A DNA stretch of 64,000 nt. It comes from Chloroflexota bacterium. Its GTDB lineage: Bacteria > Chloroflexota > Anaerolineae > Aggregatilineales > Phototrophicaceae. The stretch covers positions 310,001 through 374,000 of the forward strand of contig JAIUNI010000001.1 in assembly GCA_020161935.1 (NCBI GenBank). Direction: 5' to 3'. Positions 50,802 through 58,215 of this stretch are shown here, one piece after another; position 1 is the stretch's first letter, and each line of letters begins with the position of its first letter. Position numbers and translations under genes: made by a program. The notes beneath the pieces are model-generated. The model did no database searches and was not told the DNA's origin. It saw only the letters and a list, made by a program, of their open reading frames with translations.

Positions 50802-50820
50802 TAACTCGATGGAGAATTCT

Positions 50821-53800
50821 ATGTTCAAGGCAGTCAACGCCAAAGTTGATATTCAAAAGCTCGAACGCGACCAGCAAACCTTCTGGCGCGAACGGAATGT
50901 CTTTCAGCGCACCATGAAAGAGCGCGAAGGCGGCCCGGAATATGTGTTTTACGAAGGCCCGCCGACCGCCAATGGTAAACCCGGTAGTCACCACGTTCTC
51001 GCCCGCGCCTTCAAGGATATGTTCCCGCGCTATAAAGTGATGCGCGGCTATCACTGCTTGCGCTACGGTGGCTGGGACACGCATGGTTTACCCGTTGAAA
51101 TCGAAGTGCAGAAAGAACTCGGCATCAAGTTCAAGCACGAAGTCGAAGAATACGGTATCGCGGAATTCAACAAGAAGTGCCGCGATAGTGTGCTGCGCTA
51201 TCTGACCGACTGGGAAAAGATGACCGACCGCATCGGCTTCTGGGTCGATCTGGATAACGCCTACATCACCTTCAGCAACGACTACATCCAGAGTGTGTGG
51301 TGGATTCTGAAGCAGTTCTGGGAGAAGTCGCTGTTGTTTCAGGGCTATAAGGTTGTTCCTTACTGCCCGGAATGCGGCACGCCCCTCAGCAGCCATGAAG
51401 TCGCGCAGGGCTACGAAACGGTTGAAGACCCCAGTGTGTTCGTCCGCTTCCCGCTGAAGGATAAGCCGGGTGTCTATTTCCTTGTGTGGACGACGACCCC
51501 GTGGACGCTGCCCGCTAATGTCGCGCTGGCCGTCGGCGAAAATATCGACTACGTGCAGGTCGAAGGCCCCGCGCAGGATGGCGACGGTACCGAAAACCTG
51601 ATCCTCGCTGCTGGCTTGGTTGAAAAGGTACTCAAGAACGCCGAACAGTACAAGATCGTCAAGCGCTTCAAGGGTAAGGAACTGCTGAACCAGCACTATA
51701 ACCCGCTGTATACCTTCCTCCCCGTTGAGCAGGATTATGCCTATGTCGTCGCCGGTGACTTCGTGAGCACCGAGGACGGTACAGGTATCGTCCATATCGC
51801 CCCCGCGTTCGGCGCGGACGACTTGTCGACCGGCCAGAAGTATAAGCTGCCCGTGCTGCGTACCGTCGCGCCCGATGGCAAGATCATCGACCAAGTGACC
51901 AAGTTCCGCGGCATGTGGTTCAAGGATGCCGACCCGGAAATCACCGCCGACCTCAAAACACGCGGCTTGCTCTACAAGTCCGGCAAGTACGAACACAGCT
52001 ACCCGTTCTGCTGGCGCAGCGGCACACCCTTGCTGTACTACGCTCGCGAAACGTGGTTCATCCGTACCACCGAATACCGCGATAAGCTGGTCGAACTCAA
52101 CCAGACGATCAATTGGGTGCCAGATCACATCAAGGACGGTCGCTTCGGCAACTGGCTCGAAGATGTGAAAGATTGGGCGCTCGGTCGTGAACGCTTCTGG
52201 GGTACGCCGCTGCCCATCTGGGTAGACGACCAAACGGGCGAAACCCTGTGCATCGGCAGCGTCGCTGAACTGTCGCAGTTAGCCGGTCGTGAGCTAGCTG
52301 ACCTCGATCTGCACCGTCCCTACGTGGACGAAATCACCTTCTCGAACCCCAACGGCAAGGGTGGGACGATGCGCCGCGTACCGGAATTGATCGACGTGTG
52401 GTTCGACAGCGGTGCCATGCCCGTCGCGCAGTGGGGTTACCCGCACAAAAATCAGGACGAGTTTAAGACGCACTTTCCGGCTGATTACATCTGCGAAGCC
52501 GTCGATCAAACGCGCGGTTGGTTCTACAGCCTCCACGCCATCAGCACGATGCTCTGGGGAGAAGTCGCCTACAAGAATGTCATCTGCCTCGGTCACATCT
52601 TGGACGGCGAAGGTAAGAAGATGTCCAAGAGCAAGGGCAACATCGTTGACCCGTGGGACGTGCTGAATAAACACGGCGCGGATGCCTTCCGCTGGTATCT
52701 CTATACGTCCAGCCCGCCCGGTGACCCGCGTCGCTTCTCGGTGGATTTGGTCGGTGAAGTCGTCAATAAGTTCTGGAGCACGCTCTGGAACACCTACAGC
52801 TTCTTTGTGACCTATGCCAACCTCGACAAGTGGTCGCCGCTCGATAAGCAGCCCGCCGTTGCTGACCGTGATCCGCTCGACCAATGGGTGCTGGCTGAAC
52901 TGAACCTGCTCGTCAAGGAAGTCACCGAGGCTTACGAGGGTTATAACGTCACTGATGCGACCCGTCCGGTGCAGGTGTTTGTCGAGCGCCTCAGCAACTG
53001 GTACGTGCGCCTCAGCCGCCGCCGCTTCTGGAAGGGCGAAAGCGATGCCGACAAGCAGGGCGCATATGCCACCTTGTATGAATGCTTGACTACTATTGCC
53101 AAGCTGATCGCGCCAGCCATGCCGTTCCTGAGCGAGTCGCTGTATCGCAACTTGGTTGCGTCGGTTGACGAATCCGCTCCTGATAGCGTCCATCTCGCCG
53201 CGTGGCCGGAATTCGATCCCGCGCTCATCGACATGGAACGCATCAATGAGATGAACACCGCTGAACGCTTGGTTAGCTTGGGACGTTCGGCTCGCGAGAA
53301 CGCCAACCTCAAGGTACGTCAGCCGTTGGCAAGCGCCCAGTTCGTCACCCGCGACGCGAAGGAAAACGCTGCGGTCAAGCGCCTGACACCGCTCATCCAA
53401 AGTGAACTCAACGTCAAGCAGGTTGTCGTCCTCGAAGGCGCATCTGACGTGGTGGCCTATGTCTTGAACCCGCTGCCGAGTGTCCTCGGTAAGAAGCTGG
53501 GTAAAGATTTCCCCGCCGTCCAAAAGGCGCTGCGCGAAGGCGCACAGACCGATGTAACCCGCTGGGCGAAGGCACTGCTGAACAACGAAACCGTTTCGGT
53601 CGAGGTCAATGGGACTACCTTTGAAGTCACGGCTGCCGAAGTCGAAGTCAAGCAGAAGTCTGCCGAAGGCTTCACCATCGCCGAAGAGGGCGGTTATCTC
53701 GCCGCGCTAGATACACGCTTGTCCGAAGACCTCATCCTCGAAGGCTTGGCGCGTGAAGTTGTTCGCCGCATCCAGACGCTCCGCAAGGAAGCCGACTTTA

Positions 53801-54003
53801 ATATCGACGACCGCATTGTGGTACGTTACACCGCTGGCGATCAGATTGCGAAAGCCATCACCAGCTTTGACGAATACATCCGCACTGAAACGCTGAGTGA
53901 TAAACTTGAAGCGACCAAACCGGCTGATGGCTTCTTCAGTAAGGACGACACGCTCGAAGGTGAAGCAATCGCACTCGGCGTAAAGCGGGCTAAAGCCAAA
54001 TAA
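50821..54003 (+). CDS. ileS: Isoleucyl-tRNA synthetase (type 2, GxHH signature)
   Basis: This 1060-residue IleRS is a class I synthetase. The signature that is normally HxGH reads G55-S56-H57-H58 (NGKPGSHHVL), that is GxHH. The second signature KMSKS is intact (about 600, GKKMSKSKGNI). The editing domain is at about 190-380 (GVYFLVWTTTPWTLPANVAL). The C-terminal anticodon-binding and extension regions fit the longer type 2 enzymes. The ATG at 50821 has GGAGAA 5 bases upstream, and the ATG at 50809 lies within the regulatory stretch. It charges tRNA(Ile). Confidence 0.93.
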   Translation: MFKAVNAKVDIQKLERDQQTFWRERNVFQRTMKEREGGPEYVFYEGPPTANGKPGSHHVLARAFKDMFPRYKVMRGYHCLRYGGWDTHGLPVEIEVQKELGIKFKHEVEEYGIAEFNKKCRDSVLRYLTDWEKMTDRIGFWVDLDNAYITFSNDYIQSVWWILKQFWEKSLLFQGYKVVPYCPECGTPLSSHEVAQGYETVEDPSVFVRFPLKDKPGVYFLVWTTTPWTLPANVALAVGENIDYVQVEGPAQDGDGTENLILAAGLVEKVLKNAEQYKIVKRFKGKELLNQHYNPLYTFLPVEQDYAYVVAGDFVSTEDGTGIVHIAPAFGADDLSTGQKYKLPVLRTVAPDGKIIDQVTKFRGMWFKDADPEITADLKTRGLLYKSGKYEHSYPFCWRSGTPLLYYARETWFIRTTEYRDKLVELNQTINWVPDHIKDGRFGNWLEDVKDWALGRERFWGTPLPIWVDDQTGETLCIGSVAELSQLAGRELADLDLHRPYVDEITFSNPNGKGGTMRRVPELIDVWFDSGAMPVAQWGYPHKNQDEFKTHFPADYICEAVDQTRGWFYSLHAISTMLWGEVAYKNVICLGHILDGEGKKMSKSKGNIVDPWDVLNKHGADAFRWYLYTSSPPGDPRRFSVDLVGEVVNKFWSTLWNTYSFFVTYANLDKWSPLDKQPAVADRDPLDQWVLAELNLLVKEVTEAYEGYNVTDATRPVQVFVERLSNWYVRLSRRRFWKGESDADKQGAYATLYECLTTIAKLIAPAMPFLSESLYRNLVASVDESAPDSVHLAAWPEFDPALIDMERINEMNTAERLVSLGRSARENANLKVRQPLASAQFVTRDAKENAAVKRLTPLIQSELNVKQVVVLEGASDVVAYVLNPLPSVLGKKLGKDFPAVQKALREGAQTDVTRWAKALLNNETVSVEVNGTTFEVTAAEVEVKQKSAEGFTIAEEGGYLAALDTRLSEDLILEGLAREVVRRIQTLRKEADFNIDDRIVVRYTAGDQIAKAITSFDEYIRTETLSDKLEATKPADGFFSKDDTLEGEAIALGVKRAKAK

Positions 54004-54051
54004 AGTGTGCAATCGCTCGACTTTGAGTGAACATGCACACATCATAATGAT

Positions 54052-54121
54052 ACCCCTCGCCCTGAGGTCATTGGCGACTGAGCTTGTCGCAGGGTAGCCA
54101 ATGAGGGGCTAGTGGTGAGGG
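54052..54121. repeat. Palindromic repeat with a second palindrome nested in it
   Basis: The outer arms ACCCCTCGCCCTGAG and GGTGAGGG are the same repeat as at 4393-4431. Between them is a further hairpin: ATTGGCGAC (54070-54078) with GTCG (54086-54089) and GCCAAT (54097-54102). It looks like one element inserted into another. Confidence 0.6.
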
Positions 54122-54132
54122 TTGAAATCAGA

Positions 54133-54158
54133 AGGGCGCAGTCATCTGCGCTCTTTTT
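54133..54158 (+). terminator. Rho-independent terminator downstream of ileS
   Basis: AGGGCGCAG (54133-54141) pairs with CTGCGCTCT (54146-54154) over 9 bp with one G-U pair and a TCAT loop, followed by a T-run. It lies 130 bases after the ileS stop. Confidence 0.8.
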
Positions 54159-54334
54159 ATTGGTGATGTTGTCTAATTGGGCAACCTGAATAAACGAATA
54201 TTGGTTAAATTGACATTGTTGTTCTGCTTGCCAATGCTGTAATATTTGGTTGTAATCACTAAATAGAGTAGGCTTTGATTGTTGATAATGCTTTATCGCT
54301 GTGGAATCATCCTCATCTCACAATCAGAAGGTAG

Positions 54335-55981
54335 GTGATTTTGACCGAAAATAATACAACAACGCTGCAATCACTGTTGCAATTTGCACTGCCACTCGGC
54401 ACGACCCTTGCGGCAGGCTCGCCCGAAATGAACATCAATTGGTCGGTGACTGTCCGCGCCCAACCCCCGGCCTTCCCCGACGTTTACGGTGGTGAACTCG
54501 CGCTGGTGTCGATGGATGTTCTTCGCAGCTACAACAGCCGCCTAACGTTAGGTGAAGTTGTACAGGGGTTAGCGCAAGTAGGCGTGAGCGCCATCGCCGC
54601 GATTGACGATGTGACCGATAGCGCCATCGCCATCGCCAACGATTGTCAGGTCGGCCTCTTGGCACTGCCGGAAGACAGCAATCTCACCCGCATCGAACGC
54701 GCGGTGAACACCCTGATTGCCAATTACTCGGCGCAGTTGAACCAGCGTGCGATGGAAATCCAGCGCCAGTTGAGTCGCCTCGCTGCCGAAAACCGCGACC
54801 TCAACAGCCTCCTGCAAATTGTTGCCCGTGCCACCGCCCGTCCGGTCGTCGTGCATGATGACGCGGGTGTCTTGATGGCGCAGGTTTACCCGAATGTCTC
54901 GCGCCGCGTCGGTGGCACAGGCCGCTCGATCTTGCAAAGCCTTCCGTACGGCGCGTTCCAGAATTGGCTGGAGCGTGAAGCGCCGCAAGCGGAAGGGGCG
55001 ATTGTCTCCAGTCCGCTCGGCTTCACCACCGTACTCAAGGTTGAGAAGCGCGTTGCCGGTTATCTTTCGCTGGTGGATAAGCAAACCCCGCTTGATGAAT
55101 TCGACCGCCTTGTTATGACCTATGGTGCGGATGTGTGCGCCATTGAACTCGCGAAGAACCGCGCCATTGCCTTCGCCGTTGAACAGGCGCGTGGCGACTG
55201 GGTTCAGATGTGGCTCAGTGGCACACCTGCCGATGATGATCTGCTCACGACCCGCGCCCAGCAGTCCGGCTTTGACATCACCTCAGCCTTTGTGGTGGCC
55301 GTATTCCGTGCCTCCACCAAGTCCGGTGCGCCGCTGCCGCTCGAATCCCTCATTTCGCTTGTGCGGGATGATATGATTCGCCGTCAGATTAACGGCGCGG
55401 TTGGGCAGTATGTCGATGTAATCGTCGCGCTTTATCCGCTCGAAAATGCCGCCCAGCCGCAGCGTGTTCGTCGCTTGGTAGATGAGGTTCGCGAACAGTT
55501 GGCTTCCCGTACGCCCAGCGGTCTTGTTGGCGCGGGTATTAGCCGTCCTGCCCTCGGCCTCTCGACTCTGCGCGAAGCCTACCGCGAAGCCAAAGATGCC
55601 GTCAGTATCGCCAACGAACTCGGCGACCGTGAACTGGCGACCTTTTACGGCGACCTCAAGCTCTTTCAGCTCTTGCTCGCCCTCAAAGAACGCAACCTCG
55701 ATCAGATGCGGCGCTTTCATAAAGAAACGCTCGGCTTGCTGGTTGACCATGACGAACGCAAGCAGGGTGATTTGCTCCGCACGTTGAACGGTTTTTTCGA
55801 AGCCAACGGCAACCTCGCCAAAGCTGCTTCGGACTTGGATGTGCATCGTAATACGCTGGTTTATCGCTTGGAGCGCATCGCCGAGCTAACCGATATGAAT
55901 CTCGATGATCCCGACAACCGCCTGATCCTGCACCTCGCCCTTAAAATCCAGCGTGTGCTCGCAACCCTCTCCGGCGGTTGA
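54335..55981 (+). CDS. PucR-family transcriptional regulator
   Basis: This 548-residue protein has an N-terminal PucR-type sensor domain (about 1-135), a GAF-like middle (about 145-270), a GGDEF-like CdaR/PucR region (about 300-440) and the C-terminal HTH_30 (NGNLAKAASDLDVHRNTLVY, about 495-540). Such proteins activate or repress catabolic genes, often for purines or amino acids. GTG at 54335 or TTG at 54341 could start it; the AGAAGG ribosome binding site fits the TTG slightly better. The target genes are not evident from the neighbourhood. Confidence 0.85.
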   Translation: MILTENNTTTLQSLLQFALPLGTTLAAGSPEMNINWSVTVRAQPPAFPDVYGGELALVSMDVLRSYNSRLTLGEVVQGLAQVGVSAIAAIDDVTDSAIAIANDCQVGLLALPEDSNLTRIERAVNTLIANYSAQLNQRAMEIQRQLSRLAAENRDLNSLLQIVARATARPVVVHDDAGVLMAQVYPNVSRRVGGTGRSILQSLPYGAFQNWLEREAPQAEGAIVSSPLGFTTVLKVEKRVAGYLSLVDKQTPLDEFDRLVMTYGADVCAIELAKNRAIAFAVEQARGDWVQMWLSGTPADDDLLTTRAQQSGFDITSAFVVAVFRASTKSGAPLPLESLISLVRDDMIRRQINGAVGQYVDVIVALYPLENAAQPQRVRRLVDEVREQLASRTPSGLVGAGISRPALGLSTLREAYREAKDAVSIANELGDRELATFYGDLKLFQLLLALKERNLDQMRRFHKETLGLLVDHDERKQGDLLRTLNGFFEANGNLAKAASDLDVHRNTLVYRLERIAELTDMNLDDPDNRLILHLALKIQRVLATLSGG

Positions 55982-56106
55982 TGGTTACTAAACAATAATA
56001 AGCCACAGGTATTTATTCCCTCCCTGTTACTACGGCTAACAGCGGAGGGAGCCTGCGACCGTGCTGATGTGGTTAGGGTGGGTCTGACTTGGCACGAGGC
56101 TAAAAC

Positions 56107-56168
56107 ACTTGGCGCTCTCCGTTCTCCTTGGCGCACTTGGCGATTTGCTTTTATCTCTGCGGTTTAAA
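56107..56168. repeat. Dispersed 'CTTGGCG / CTCTGCGGTT' repeat, copy 4
   Basis: ACTTGGCGCTCTCCGTTCTC, a GCGCACTTGGCGATTTGC unit and TTATCTCTGCGGTTTAAATG. These are the same two modules as in copy 2. Confidence 0.7.
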
Positions 56169-56185
56169 TGTATTTTGCCTTGAGC

Positions 56186-56257
56186 TGGTGACTGGCGACT
56201 GGCGGCTGTTTTGTCTTTGCATTGATCTATCGACTAAAGACTAATGACTATCGACTT
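56186..56257. repeat. GACTGGCGACT / GACTAATGACT-type tract downstream of pucR
   Basis: It opens CTGGTGACTGGCGACTGGCG and ends ATCGACTAAAGACTAATGAC then TATCGACTT. These are roughly 7-base units with a GACT core. It is the fourth member of the tract family and lies 205 bases after the pucR stop. Confidence 0.6.
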
Positions 56258-56473
56258 ATTATTTCCTACGTTTGAATCAGGTTTGTCGGCAAACCATTTT
56301 CAAACCGTCCACCAACATTGAGCCGCTGATTCTCCCCTGCAAAGTTAGTGCCAACACCCCTTAAAAGTGACCAAATGTTCTGACAAATGTTCACCCTTTC
56401 TGCGCCCAATTCTGCTACCCTATGTTTACCGTTGTGTTATGGTGCCTTGAGGTATCAATATTGAATCGCTCTC

Positions 56474-56614
56474 TTCTTTCTCTGTATTTCTTGGCGTTCT
56501 TGGCGATTGGTATTCCTATATTCCTCTGCGCTCTTTGCATCTGTGCGAAGCCTCCTTTAGGGCTGCGGTTAAAAATGTATGGCTTCTCTGTGCCCTCTGT
56601 GTCTCTGTGGTTAA
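56474..56614. repeat. Dispersed 'CTTGGCGTTCTTGGCG / CTCTGTGTCTCTGTGGTTAAA' repeat, copy 5
   Basis: The modules occur in the order TTCTTGGCGTTCTTGGCGAT, then CTCTGCGCTCTTTGCATCTG, then GTGCCCTCTGTGTCTCTGTG ending in GTTAAA. It abuts the palindrome-rich element copy B. Confidence 0.8.
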
Positions 56615-56624
56615 ATCTTGTATT

Positions 56625-56810
56625 TGCATTTTCGGCGGCATTCTCCCTCACTCCCGCCATGCAACTGCACAAATTGCACAGCGGCGGTTTACTCCCTCAC
56701 ATCCGCCGCACGTGCGCCATTTCAGCGCCACGCTCCCTCACTTCTGCCGCCACAAAATGACCATTCAGCGGCAGCACGGGAGGCTCCCGCCAGACAATTC
56801 GGCGGGAAAA
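56625..56810 (-). repeat. Palindrome-rich dispersed element, copy B
   Basis: Read on the - strand it gives CCCGCCGAATTG, a GGCGGGAGCCTCCCGTG hairpin, GCCGCTGAATGG, GTGAGGGAGCGTGGCGCTGA and CCGCCGCTGTGCAA. It closes with GTGAGGGAGAATGCCGCCGA and then ATTTAACCACAGAGACACAG. The block order equals that of copy A at 16786-16967. Confidence 0.75.
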
Positions 56811-56858
56811 TATGCAAAATATGCAAATTGTGCAGAATTTGAAGAATGGGGTGAAGTG

Positions 56859-58091
56859 TTACCCACCGATGACCATCAACCACACGATGCCGACAATCAA
56901 GGTCAAAATGGTAATGGGGACACCGGCCTTGAGATAAGCCATAAAACTCAACTTGACTCCCCTCGTCGCCGCCACCTCCGCCACGATCAGCGTAGCCGCC
57001 GAGCCAAGCAGCGTCAGGTTGCCCGCCAGCGTCGAGGACATCGCTAAGGTCAGCCACGCTTGCTGCGCGTTCGGGAGTGTCCCGATTTCAGGCCGGAGGA
57101 GTAGAACTGCGGGTACGTTCGAGACAATGTTGCTGAGTGCGCCGGTCGTCAAACTCAGCGCCGGAACACCGCCACGAATGAGGGGCGACACGACCTCGAA
57201 CAACTGCTTGCTCAATCCGGTGACCTCAATCGCGCCGGTCACGATGAACAAGCCCGCGAAAAATGCCAGCAGTTCCCAGTCAATTGCCAGTAGTTTGGTC
57301 GGGCGTATGCGGGAAACGAGAAGCAAACCCGCCGCGATACACGCTGATGAAACAATCGGCAGTCCCACCAAAAACGCGATCATCAACCCAACTACCACGA
57401 TCAGCGTTCGGTTGAGTAGGGGCGGGTACGTTTGAAGGGGTTCATCCACCTGCGTGGGTGATTTTGTATCAAACGGCTTCTTAAATTCGGACGGATAAAC
57501 CACCACGATAATGACCCAGCAGATTGCTAAACCGATGAGCGCCACTGGCCCCAGATGCGCGAGGAACGTCAAAAAGGGAATGCCGCTTGCTTGCCCGATG
57601 ATCAGGTTTTGTGGGTTGCCCGTAATCGTCGCGGTTGAACCGACGTTCGCTGCCGCCCCCAACCCCACCAGATACGGAATCGGATCGCGCTTGAGCGTGA
57701 TGCATAAATCAATGACCAATGGAGTAAACAGGATGCAAACCGGATCGTTGAGGAAGATCGCCGATAGTACACCCGACGCAACAATGACCAGCCCTAGTAG
57801 CATTCGCGGGCTTTTCGCCAGCCGTAAAACGCTGCTGCTGACCACGTTGAAGAAGCCCGCCATCCTGAGGTTCGCGTTGATGACCATCATCGCAGCCAAC
57901 AGCAAAATCGTCCCCATGTCGAGCGCATGATAGGCTTGCTCCTCATTGATCGCGCCGATCACGACCAAGATGGCCGCGCCCACCAGAGCGATGGTCGCGC
58001 GGTTCATCCGCAGCCCCGGTACGCGCCCAACCGCGACTCCGGCATATGTGGCGAGTACAACGATAGTGGTAAAGATGTTGAGTGGTGACAT
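56859..58091 (-). CDS. SLC13/ArsB-like anion transporter
   Basis: This 410-residue protein has about ten to eleven membrane helices. Two repeats of the anion:Na+/H+ permease fold are visible: AANVGSTATITGNPQNLIIG (first repeat) and LSNIVSNVPAVLLL / LAGNLTLLGSAATLIVAE (second repeat). The 'TGNPQN' and 'SNVPA' loops form the substrate site. Substrates of the superfamily include dicarboxylates, arsenite and citrate; it lies close to glutamate synthase, but that does not define the substrate. The start ATG at 58091 is followed upstream by the gltB terminator region. Confidence 0.82.
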   Translation of the reverse strand: MSPLNIFTTIVVLATYAGVAVGRVPGLRMNRATIALVGAAILVVIGAINEEQAYHALDMGTILLLAAMMVINANLRMAGFFNVVSSSVLRLAKSPRMLLGLVIVASGVLSAIFLNDPVCILFTPLVIDLCITLKRDPIPYLVGLGAAANVGSTATITGNPQNLIIGQASGIPFLTFLAHLGPVALIGLAICWVIIVVVYPSEFKKPFDTKSPTQVDEPLQTYPPLLNRTLIVVVGLMIAFLVGLPIVSSACIAAGLLLVSRIRPTKLLAIDWELLAFFAGLFIVTGAIEVTGLSKQLFEVVSPLIRGGVPALSLTTGALSNIVSNVPAVLLLRPEIGTLPNAQQAWLTLAMSSTLAGNLTLLGSAATLIVAEVAATRGVKLSFMAYLKAGVPITILTLIVGIVWLMVIGG

Positions 58092-58161
58092 GAAGACTCT
58101 CGATGGTGAAGGTAAAGTGCAGGGATATTCTACAAGGCGGCCTAACGTCCTGAAATCCTAT

Positions 58162-58193
58162 TCCCAAACAAAAAGGCGAACCGCGTTCGCCTT
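58162..58193 (-). terminator. Rho-independent terminator of gltB
   Basis: AAGGCGAA (58173-58180) pairs with TTCGCCTT (58186-58193). On the - strand the hairpin is followed by TTTTTGTTTGGG. It lies 23 bases past the gltB stop (58216). Confidence 0.85.
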
Positions 58194-58215
58194 CCTGCTA
58201 AGAGTGTCTTGGTGA

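Larger units (their letters stand above)
54004..54334. other. Intergenic region after ileS
   Basis: It contains a palindromic repeat with a 36-base insertion (54052-54121), a strong terminator (54133-54158) and an AT-rich promoter-like stretch with TTGACA at 54210-54215, without a good -10 at the right distance. Confidence 0.5.
55982..56858. other. Second gene-free repeat island
   Basis: This 877-base gap holds a TTGGCG/CTCTGCGG repeat (56107-56168), a GACTAA-type tract (56186-56257), a long repeat of the AGACGCAGAG family (56474-56614) and the second palindrome-rich element (56625-56810). Between 56258 and 56473 I see nothing I can name. Confidence 0.6.

Noticed and set aside
50539..50820. 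T-box riboswitch upstream of ileS
   Set aside because: The AGGGTGGNACCGCG core and a terminator with a U-run are both absent. The short leader frame and stem are the better description.
51088..52233. Long open frame on the - strand inside ileS
   Set aside because: It mirrors the ileS coding strand (which has very biased third positions), shows no family-like motifs and has no ribosome binding site. A second such frame at 52294-53523 was rejected for the same reason.
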